From Microcaldota archaeon (lineage in GTDB: Archaea > Micrarchaeota > Micrarchaeia > Micrarchaeales > Micrarchaeaceae), in the NCBI GenBank assembly GCA_021851535.1, contig JAJZDT010000131.1, positions 1 through 6,001 on the forward strand: DNA of 6,001 nucleotides, written 5' to 3'. Shown in pieces: positions 1 to 5,264 of the stretch. Below the pieces are notes generated by a model. That model was not told the DNA's origin. It saw only the letters and a list, made by a program, of their open reading frames with translations, and ran no database searches. A program made the position numbers and the translations under genes. Each line of letters opens with the position of its first letter. Position 1 is the first letter of the stretch.

Positions 1-155
1 GTATGAAAATAAGTGCATGTATCCCAAAAAGTATAGTAAAAATAATAAGCGGTGCAGGGCATACTCCGCATTATTCACATGCACAGGAGATAAGCGTAAT
101 CATAAACGATTTTGTAGGTAAAGAAAATGAAAATAGCTATAATATCAAAAAATAA
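1..155 (+). CDS. Alpha/beta-hydrolase-like protein, C-terminal end only (5' partial)
   Basis: This open frame enters from the left edge (codons in register with position 3) and ends at TAA 153-155, giving the last 50 residues. The stretch GAGHTPHYSHAQEIS followed by VIINDFV matches the usual end of alpha/beta-hydrolase-fold enzymes. In that family a Gly-x-Gly-His motif carries the catalytic-triad histidine (here codon 60-62) and is followed by an H/E-x-P/A-x-E helix and a closing 'I-x-x-F' helix. The Ser and Asp/Glu of the triad would lie upstream, outside the window. The ATG at 3-5 falls inside the fold and is almost certainly not the start. The last 29 nt overlap the NAD kinase gene in another frame, which suggests co-transcription. 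The substrate cannot be inferred, and with so little sequence the family call is moderate. Confidence 0.6.
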   Translation, partial: MKISACIPKSIVKIISGAGHTPHYSHAQEISVIINDFVGKENENSYNIKK

Positions 156-897
156 TTATCCACAACTTGAAGACCTTAAAAAAAATTTTACTATTGTGGA
201 GCACAATCCAGATATTTGTGTTGCAATAGGCGGCGATGGGACATTTATAAAAGCAGCAAGATCCTTTAAATGTCCTTTACTTCCAATACGAACAAACGAG
301 CGGGGTAGCCTTGGTTACTACGCAGATGTATCCTTAAACGAGATGTCAAAAATTATATCGTTGTTAAAATCTAAAAATTATACTATAGAACCGCTTTCAA
401 AAAAACTATATGTACGCCATAAAAATAGACTACATTATGCAATCAACGAGATACTGCTTAGAAATAATGCACAGGAGATATACTTTAGTATAAAAGAGAT
501 CGATGGCAAGAAAAAGATAAAAATATCCCCATTCATTATTTCAGGAGACGGGCTTATTATTACCAGTGCTATGGGTTCTACTGCATATAACAAGTCTGCA
601 GGCGGCCCAATTATAATGACCCCTAAAGTATTGGGACTCACATTTCTAAATCCTGATGGGCCATATACCCATCCAATGATTATTGATGGTGGATCTGTTA
701 TAGAAATAAAAGTTGAGAAATATAATGGGAGAATAATTGCTGATAATTTTGAGATAGCACATCTTGTTCCAGGGGATTCTTTCATTGTGGGAATGTCAAA
801 TCATGTTGTTCGCCTTATACGTTTCCCTAATATGCGTGAGCAATTTAGCAGTAAACTCAAACGTATGGTTTTAAGTAAATTTATAGAAGAAATATAG
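127..897 (+). CDS. nadK: NAD kinase (ATP/polyphosphate-NAD kinase), NADP biosynthesis
   Basis: This is a cytoplasmic enzyme that phosphorylates NAD to NADP. The 256-residue length is normal for the archaeal family (about 250-280). The first strand (KIAIIS, 2-7) leads to the hallmark GGDGTF at 35-40, whose Asp is catalytic. Next come NERGSLGY at 57-64 (family NxGxxGF region), the NE pair at 107-108, and GDGLI at 140-144 running into GSTAY at 150-154 and SAGGPI at 157-162. The usual TPTGSTAY reads TSAMGSTAY here, and the following proline/histidine loop reads FLNPDGPYTHP (173-183), so the nucleotide pocket is somewhat divergent although the core is intact. The ATG at 127 is preceded by AGGT (116-119), a fair Shine-Dalgarno at 7-nt spacing, and it begins exactly at the first beta-strand, so the 29-nt overlap with the upstream gene is probably real. 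The stop TAG lies 9 nt before the next gene's ATG, consistent with one operon. Confidence 0.95.
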   Translation: MKIAIISKNNYPQLEDLKKNFTIVEHNPDICVAIGGDGTFIKAARSFKCPLLPIRTNERGSLGYYADVSLNEMSKIISLLKSKNYTIEPLSKKLYVRHKNRLHYAINEILLRNNAQEIYFSIKEIDGKKKIKISPFIISGDGLIITSAMGSTAYNKSAGGPIIMTPKVLGLTFLNPDGPYTHPMIIDGGSVIEIKVEKYNGRIIADNFEIAHLVPGDSFIVGMSNHVVRLIRFPNMREQFSSKLKRMVLSKFIEEI

Positions 898-906
898 TTG
901 ATATAT

Positions 907-1650
907 ATGGTAGCAGAGAGTTCACCACACAATATACAGATAAATCAGAAGCCTTATCTGATAAACGAGATTATAAAAGCAACGCCAGACGTGAATGTAT
1001 TCAGGTTTAAAGCTGCAGATAATACAAGAGTAAATTTTGATCCAGGTATGTTTATAATGCTCACACATATCGATCCAATAAATAACGAGAAAATAACAAG
1101 GGCGTTCTCTATAGCCTCCGCCCCAAATGCGCAAACAATAGATTTTTACATACATATGATACATGGAAGGCTTACATCAAAAATGGAGAACGCAAAGATA
1201 GGCGATCAATATTACATGACTGGCCCCTATGGCCAGTTCAGATTTGTTCCATCTGAAGATAAAAAAGTTTTATTTATTGCTGGGGGTACCGGACTTGCAC
1301 CATTTATGTCGATGCTTAAACAAATAGACACCAATTCACATGATACAGATGTAGTACTTTTATATAGTATACGTTTTCCAACAGAGATTATTATGGGAAA
1401 TGAACTAGAAGACATTAGAACACGCGTAAAGATGCAGATGGCGATAACCGTTACACGGCCTGAACAAAGCGAAAGCTGGGTTGGAGAGAGAGGGCATATA
1501 TCTGTAGATATGATAAAAAAATATGCTCCTGACTACAAAGATAGAACTGCATACATTTGTGGTCCTTTAAATTTCGTAAAAGCAATGAAAGAAGCATTAG
1601 AAACACTAAATGTGCCTAATATTAAAATAAAAGCAGATGTATGGGGATAA
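907..1650 (+). CDS. FAD/NAD(P)-binding oxidoreductase, ferredoxin-NADP reductase superfamily
   Basis: This is a 247-residue two-domain flavoprotein. Residues about 8-115 form the FAD-binding beta-barrel, with RAFSIASAP at 65-73 (family RxYSxASxP, binding FAD phosphate and isoalloxazine) and GPYGQF at 106-111. Residues about 118-247 form the NAD(P)-binding domain, with AGGTGLAP at 125-132, YSIR at 153-156 and the nicotinamide-site CGP at 218-220. It ends in DVWG. A Trp near the C-terminus recalls the aromatic that stacks on FAD in bacterial FNRs. There is no cysteine cluster for a 2Fe-2S domain, so it is a stand-alone reductase whose electron partner (ferredoxin, flavodoxin, an oxygenase or another acceptor) must be encoded elsewhere. 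NADPH versus NADH use is not decidable. The operon position after NAD kinase makes NADP(H) attractive, but this is inference. I prefer ATG 907. An in-frame TTG at 898 directly abuts the upstream stop, and TGAT at 899-902 could serve as a short ribosome-binding match for ATG 907. Confidence 0.88.
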   Translation: MVAESSPHNIQINQKPYLINEIIKATPDVNVFRFKAADNTRVNFDPGMFIMLTHIDPINNEKITRAFSIASAPNAQTIDFYIHMIHGRLTSKMENAKIGDQYYMTGPYGQFRFVPSEDKKVLFIAGGTGLAPFMSMLKQIDTNSHDTDVVLLYSIRFPTEIIMGNELEDIRTRVKMQMAITVTRPEQSESWVGERGHISVDMIKKYAPDYKDRTAYICGPLNFVKAMKEALETLNVPNIKIKADVWG

Positions 1651-1670
1651 TTAATTACTTATTTTTAAAC
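1651..1670 (+). terminator. T-rich stop region between convergent FNR-like and regulator genes
   Basis: Only 14 nt separate the two stop codons. The region reads TTAATTACTTATTTTTAAAC, with a T5 run on the plus strand just past the flavoprotein stop. It is a plausible U-tract terminator for the left operon. No hairpin is visible. Confidence 0.3.
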
Positions 1671-2360
1671 TTTATCCAACCTTGTTTTTATCTCTTCGAG
1701 GCTTAATTTTGTTGCAATTAATGGTATTTTTTCCATCTGCGCTAGTTTTATTGCAAGTCTATCTATATTAGTAAGCCCTTGAATAACAACAACCTTAGGT
1801 TTTATCGGAGCTACACGTATTACTACCATAGGCGATCTGCCTGTGGAAACATTTTCAAATATGAACGCTCTTTCAGTTGTACTTCCGAATAATTTAGGGT
1901 ACTCTTGGGGAGATATTTCTAGTATAACCCTCAAGCTATCAATTGTAGTGTAACCAAATAGGTTTGTCATATTAAGCTGGTTGAGATTTGCTATAATCTT
2001 TCCTTCTATAATTCTGTTAAAATCGATGCCACTTAATGGGGTTGAGAAATCTTTTATATTATAGAATGGTTTGCTATTCTCACTCTTATCCAATACCATA
2101 TTATTGAGGCCGCGTATAACGCTACTACCCCTCTCCTCATCAATTGTAAAGAGTGCATCAACAAATCTCTTTATAACACCTACTCCAGGACTTAGCCTTC
2201 TATTGCTTTCATAATCACTTATAGTAGATGTGGTTATTTTTATGCTCTTTGCCAGCTCTACCTGTGATACCCCAAAAAGTTCACGCCATTTCTTCATTGT
2301 ACTTCCAGGGCTCTCTGACAATGCTATTTCACCAGCAATTTTCTCCTTTAAATCATCCAT
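1665..2360 (-). CDS. Xre-type HTH transcriptional regulator with conserved archaeal C-terminal domain (COG1709-like)
   Basis: This predicted DNA-binding regulator has 231 residues from the ATG at 2360. The N-terminal stretch KEKIAGEIALSESPG leads into WRELFG and an Xre-type helix-turn-helix at about 30-51 (VSQVELAKSI, then the recognition helix TSTISDYES), followed by RRLSPGVGVIKRF. This layout, with the 'KIAGEI' lead-in and 'SPG' after the HTH, resembles an archaeal-specific regulator family I recall as COG1709. The C-terminal half (about 110-228) is a mixed alpha/beta domain with a PKVVVIQGLTN strand-turn and IPLIAT. It may be a ligand or dimerisation domain, but no ligand is evident. An in-frame ATG at 2369 would add three residues. 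It directly follows the TAG stop of the membrane-protein gene, and 2360 is preferred because TGAT sits 4 nt upstream. It is probably co-transcribed with, and may regulate, the membrane-protein gene. The target is unknown. Confidence 0.82.
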   Translation of the reverse strand: MDDLKEKIAGEIALSESPGSTMKKWRELFGVSQVELAKSIKITTSTISDYESNRRLSPGVGVIKRFVDALFTIDEERGSSVIRGLNNMVLDKSENSKPFYNIKDFSTPLSGIDFNRIIEGKIIANLNQLNMTNLFGYTTIDSLRVILEISPQEYPKLFGSTTERAFIFENVSTGRSPMVVIRVAPIKPKVVVIQGLTNIDRLAIKLAQMEKIPLIATKLSLEEIKTRLDKV

Positions 2361-2369
2361 ATATATCAT

Positions 2370-3152
2370 CTAAGATTTTGTATGTTTATTTTTAGTTTTT
2401 TTACTTGTCTTTCTTTTATGTTTGTTCTTATTATACACATCTTTATACAATGTATCTATTTGAGCTGTCTGTGCATTATCAAGTGCTACTATATCTCCGG
2501 GCCTTTTTCTTATAAGTCCATATATAATTATACCGAGTCCTATAATTCCGAATACTATAATACTACCATATATTTCGAGCATTTGCGTTCCAAAATTATA
2601 CAAATTGTTGTTTGATTGTTGAATAGTAGTTAAAGAAACAGGTGGTATATAACTTATATTAATAATAGCATTTTTGTCGGTCATATTTATAGTAGGTATA
2701 TCATTTTGAAAAACAAGTGTTATATCTCCATAATTTAAACTCTTATTATAGTAATATATGCTATTTGTTGATGATTGAGTGTTGTTTGTTTTAGATAATC
2801 CACTCTGATACCCTACTACGGATTGATTATGAAATATCATAATTGTGCCTTTATTTCCAAGAGCAATTGCACTGCTATATCCATTTGTTTCATTCACATA
2901 AAGTCCATCAACCCATTTTTTAAAACCTGTAGCATTAAATACGTAAAAGTCTATCGGTCTGTTGGAAGTTCCTATTAATAAAAAGAGCGTTTGGTTATTT
3001 GTAATATTATAACTCATGCTCGTATATTTGCCATAATTAACCGTAATATTTTGCTGTGTGAACGGGCTTGAAACTAAAGATGGTGCAGCCAATCCTGCTA
3101 TTGCTGCAATGACTAATATAACAATGCCTACTATTATTATTCGTTTATCCAT
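2370..3152 (-). CDS. Bitopic membrane protein of unknown function, sequon-rich external domain and Lys-rich tail
   Basis: I do not recognise the family. The 260 residues begin MDKR followed by a hydrophobic segment at 5-25, which may be an uncleaved signal anchor or a signal peptide. Residues about 30-185 are Asn/Ser/Thr/Tyr-rich and look beta-rich. This region carries ten N-x-S/T sequons (N35, N49, N53, N73, N87, N109, N123, N136, N156, N165), consistent with an S-layer-exposed archaeal glycoprotein. A second transmembrane helix spans about 194-214. The C-terminal tail of about 45 residues contains 10 Lys/Arg and 2 His in its last 20 positions, and by the positive-inside rule it should be cytoplasmic, able to contact nucleic acid, lipid head groups or an acidic partner. 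The start ATG at 3152 has GTGAG 4 nt upstream and a TATA box 27 nt upstream. The stop TAG directly precedes the HTH regulator gene, so the two probably form an operon. Confidence 0.75.
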   Translation of the reverse strand: MDKRIIIVGIVILVIAAIAGLAAPSLVSSPFTQQNITVNYGKYTSMSYNITNNQTLFLLIGTSNRPIDFYVFNATGFKKWVDGLYVNETNGYSSAIALGNKGTIMIFHNQSVVGYQSGLSKTNNTQSSTNSIYYYNKSLNYGDITLVFQNDIPTINMTDKNAIINISYIPPVSLTTIQQSNNNLYNFGTQMLEIYGSIIVFGIIGLGIIIYGLIRKRPGDIVALDNAQTAQIDTLYKDVYNKNKHKRKTSKKTKNKHTKS

Positions 3153-3179
3153 AAACTCACTACCTTATCTCACATACTC

Positions 3180-3187
3180 TATAAAAA
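3180..3187 (-). promoter_or_regulatory. Archaeal TATA box for the membrane-protein/regulator operon
   Basis: On the minus strand this reads TTTTTATA, with 27 nt (3153-3179) between the box and the ATG at 3152. Archaeal transcription starts about 25 nt past the box, so the mRNA would have almost no leader, although a GTGAG lies just before the ATG. The box sits in the 74-nt gap after the nuclease gene, which supports a separate transcript for this operon. Confidence 0.5.
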
Positions 3188-3225
3188 GATTAACATTAAA
3201 ATAACTATTTTTAGGTACATTAATC
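3188..3225. repeat. Imperfect dyad between nuclease stop and membrane-protein TATA box
   Basis: GATTAA (3188-3193) and TTAATC (3220-3225) form 6-bp inverted arms, and inside them AAAAT (3198-3202) faces ATTTT (3207-3211). The element fills the space from the nuclease stop codon to the TATA box. It could be an operator upstream of the box, a U-rich terminator for the nuclease gene, or chance in AT-rich DNA. The evidence is weak. Confidence 0.25.
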
Positions 3226-3226
3226 T

Positions 3227-4198
3227 CTAACATACAGTCTCTTTTAGAATGGGGGTTGTGTGTAGTGGCTTTAAAATATTGCAAAACGGCACTGCAGCAT
3301 ATCCATGCGCCTTTAAATTCTTGGCGAATATATCTTTATTATGCCCATAAGTAAAGACCTCCCTTGCGCCTGTCTGGTTAATGTAATCCATAGATTGATT
3401 AAAATCTGCATGATCGCTTATAGGAAATTGAGCATCTGTATTAAAATGCATAAATGCAGCAAAACCGGATGCAATTGCGCTATACACTACTTTTTTATGT
3501 ATACACGAAAGTTTAAATGCTAATGCCCTTATATCCCTTGTTTCTACTATTCCGACAAAGTTACCCCTCATATGCTCTTCTGCCTGATATGTGTCATAAA
3601 TAAGATTAATTCCAGCATCCCCATAAACGCTATTAATACGCGCTATTTTAGGGGAAACTATCGGGATAATACTATTTTCATTCATTATATAATTAAGCTC
3701 CTGTGCTTTTCCCATAGCGTAAGCACTAAATAAAACAATGCCTTTAGATAACATTTTATTTATCCACGAAATCATTTTATCAATATAAAATTCCCTATCG
3801 TTAAATTTTATCTCCATATAAGGGTATGTAGAATCTATAACAACTATATCTGATTTAGGTATCTCTATTTTTTTAGGTATTTCTAATTGTTGTAATGTAA
3901 AATCTCCAGTGTAAACAATGCTTTGCATTCCCTCTTGCTCAACAAAAAGTTGTTTTGCCCCTAGCATATGGCCAGAATCAAGCATGCTAATGCCTAATGT
4001 TCTAGTATTAATCTCACACAATTTAGGCGCAATATTGTAAGCTGTTTTTATGAGCGATGCCGTTTCAGCGCTCATTATAACCCCATTTGATTTTTTAACT
4101 GCCGAAATATGATCCGTATGCGCATGTGAAACAAAATCAATCTCAGATTGATGGCATTTTTTATCAAGTGATATATAACGTCCGCCAACCTCTATCAT
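3227..4198 (-). CDS. Metallo-beta-lactamase-fold nuclease, beta-CASP-like (COG1236-type exonuclease/RNA-processing family)
   Basis: This is a predicted zinc-dependent nuclease of 323 residues. The metallo-beta-lactamase motifs are complete: HAHTDH at 25-30, the GH of SGHMLG at 76-77, and TGDF with Asp99. Later motifs fit beta-CASP enzymes: IDSTY with Asp122 (motif A), FPISDHADF with His263 (motif B) and TYGH with His286 (motif C). The FPISDHADF...TGAREVFTYGH stretch, followed by an FAKNL...GYAA segment, closely recalls the short 'ligase-associated' exonuclease branch of COG1236 rather than the long KH-domain archaeal CPSF or RNase J types. No KH domain is present, and no DNA ligase or helicase gene is visible in the window. 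The substrate (DNA or RNA) is therefore open. It is cytoplasmic, with no signal peptide. It is transcribed from its own TATA box, divergent from the thioredoxin reductase gene. Confidence 0.85.
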   Translation of the reverse strand: MIEVGGRYISLDKKCHQSEIDFVSHAHTDHISAVKKSNGVIMSAETASLIKTAYNIAPKLCEINTRTLGISMLDSGHMLGAKQLFVEQEGMQSIVYTGDFTLQQLEIPKKIEIPKSDIVVIDSTYPYMEIKFNDREFYIDKMISWINKMLSKGIVLFSAYAMGKAQELNYIMNENSIIPIVSPKIARINSVYGDAGINLIYDTYQAEEHMRGNFVGIVETRDIRALAFKLSCIHKKVVYSAIASGFAAFMHFNTDAQFPISDHADFNQSMDYINQTGAREVFTYGHNKDIFAKNLKAHGYAAVPFCNILKPLHTTPILKETVC

Positions 4199-4226
4199 AT
4201 TTATCCAAGCCAGTATTCACAATATC

Positions 4227-4236
4227 TATTTTTATA
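4227..4236 (-). promoter_or_regulatory. TATA box for the beta-CASP-like nuclease gene
   Basis: On the minus strand this reads TATAAAAATA, with 28 nt (4199-4226) to the ATG at 4198. A start about 25 nt past the box predicts a leader of only a few bases. There is no Shine-Dalgarno near the ATG (the adjacent bases read GGATAAAT), which supports leaderless translation. Confidence 0.6.
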
Positions 4237-4265
4237 ACTTGTCTAGCGTATTTTTTTATATAAGG

Positions 4266-4275
4266 TATAAAAATA
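4266..4275 (+). promoter_or_regulatory. TATA box for thioredoxin reductase gene
   Basis: TATAAAAATA lies 27 nt (4276-4302) upstream of the ATG at 4303 and is preceded by purine-rich ATAAGG, as expected for a BRE-like flank. It is the same decamer used on the other strand at 4227-4236, so the two promoters form an inverted repeat. A second TATA-like string, TTTTATATAA at 4254-4263, is an alternative and would give a leader of about 18 nt. Confidence 0.6.
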
Positions 4276-4302
4276 TGTAATTTCATAAAGTAAGCGATTA
4301 AA

Positions 4303-5223
4303 ATGATTAATAATATCATAATTATAGGTTCTGGACCAGCAGGTCTTACTGCTGCTCTTTATGCATCACGCGAAGGTTATTCCCCCATGTTAATTACTGG
4401 TTCTATTGCTGGTGGTCAGCTATTGCTTACAACTCTCGTAGAAAATTATCCTGCTTTTCCAGAAGGTGTTTTAGGCTCTGATCTTATCGATAAAATGAAT
4501 AAACAGGCGCAACATTTTGGCACAAGATTTGTATCAGAAGACGTAGTAGATATTGATTTTAGCGTAAAGCCTTTTAAAATAAAAACAAATTTAAACATTT
4601 ATCAGACTCATGCATTAATTATAGCAACAGGCGCATCAGCAAAATGGCTAGAAATAGAATCAGAGAAGAAATTTATAGGAAAAGGGGTATCATCATGTGC
4701 AACATGTGATGGCCCGTTTTTTAGAAATAAAAATGTAGTCGTTGTTGGGGGAGGCGATACTGCGATGGAAGATTCATTATTTCTTACAAAATTCGCAAAT
4801 TCAGTAACTATATTACACAGGCGCGACTCTTTTAGGGCAAGTAAAATCATGCAAGAAAAAGTATTATCAAATTCTAAGATAAAAGTAATATATAACGTTG
4901 CAGTAGAAGAAATTATCGGAAATGATAAAATAACTGGTATTCGCATCATTGATATAAATAGTAAAAAATCAACACTCCTCCAAACTGATGGTGTTTTTGT
5001 TGCAATAGGTCATAAACCTAATACAGAGTTTCTTAAAGGCAAATTGAAATTAGACCAGAATGGATATATTATTACAACAAATGAGGTTTTTACAGAAATA
5101 GAAGGACTTTTTGTGGCTGGTGATGTAGCAGATCATAGATACAGGCAAGCAATAACCGCAGCTAGCAGCGGTTGTAAGGCGGCATTAGAGGCAAGAGCAT
5201 ACTTAAACCAAAAAGTTTTCTGA
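4303..5223 (+). CDS. trxB: Thioredoxin reductase (NADPH-type, CATC active site)
   Basis: This cytoplasmic flavoprotein reduces thioredoxin or glutaredoxin-like proteins with NAD(P)H. The 306 residues are the usual length for the low-molecular-weight type. FAD-binding GSGPAG is at 9-14, ATGASAKWL at 108-116, and the redox-active disulfide C132-A-T-C135 is followed by DG. The NAD(P) site has GGGDTAMED at 149-157 and HRRDSFR at 172-178, whose basic residues are the classical NADPH 2'-phosphate determinant. The second FAD motif, GDV, is at 273-275 and continues into DHRYRQAITAASSG. Motifs and wording are very like bacterial TrxB, so bacterial ancestry is possible (inference). It has its own promoter, has no thioredoxin gene beside it, and converges on the Pol IV gene. 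Confidence 0.95.
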   Translation: MINNIIIIGSGPAGLTAALYASREGYSPMLITGSIAGGQLLLTTLVENYPAFPEGVLGSDLIDKMNKQAQHFGTRFVSEDVVDIDFSVKPFKIKTNLNIYQTHALIIATGASAKWLEIESEKKFIGKGVSSCATCDGPFFRNKNVVVVGGGDTAMEDSLFLTKFANSVTILHRRDSFRASKIMQEKVLSNSKIKVIYNVAVEEIIGNDKITGIRIIDINSKKSTLLQTDGVFVAIGHKPNTEFLKGKLKLDQNGYIITTNEVFTEIEGLFVAGDVADHRYRQAITAASSGCKAALEARAYLNQKVF

Positions 5224-5227
5224 TCTA

Positions 5228-5256
5228 ATGTTTCCTGTACGTATAATAGAAAACAT
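5228..5256. terminator. Possible hairpin between convergent trxB and Pol IV genes
   Basis: ATGTTT (5228-5233) can pair with AAACAT (5251-5256). After one mismatch, 5235-5238 can pair with 5246-5249 (one G-U), leaving a 7-nt loop. T-rich tracts flank it: TTTTTT on the minus strand directly after the Pol IV stop, and CTCTTTTGTTTT on the plus strand further on. It may help end both transcripts. Archaeal termination mostly needs the U-tract, so the hairpin itself may be incidental. Confidence 0.35.
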
Positions 5257-5264
5257 ATAAAAAA

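Noticed and set aside
79..480. 14-nt direct repeat ATGCACAGGAGATA at 79-92 and 467-480
   Set aside because: Both copies lie inside coding frames (encoding AQEI in two unrelated proteins). There are only two copies and no flanking similarity, so chance is the best reading.
435..785. 116-codon frame on the minus strand within nadK
   Set aside because: It is antisense to a gene with all NAD kinase motifs intact and its product has no recognisable motif, so it is a shadow frame.
2382..2615. 77-codon plus-strand frame with hydrophobic residues opposite the membrane-protein gene
   Set aside because: It mirrors the transmembrane helix and Lys-rich tail codons of the real gene, and it has no promoter or ribosome-binding site.
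4608..4949. 113-codon frame on the minus strand within trxB
   Set aside because: It lies antisense to the conserved CATC and NADPH-binding regions and is explained by codon bias of the real gene.
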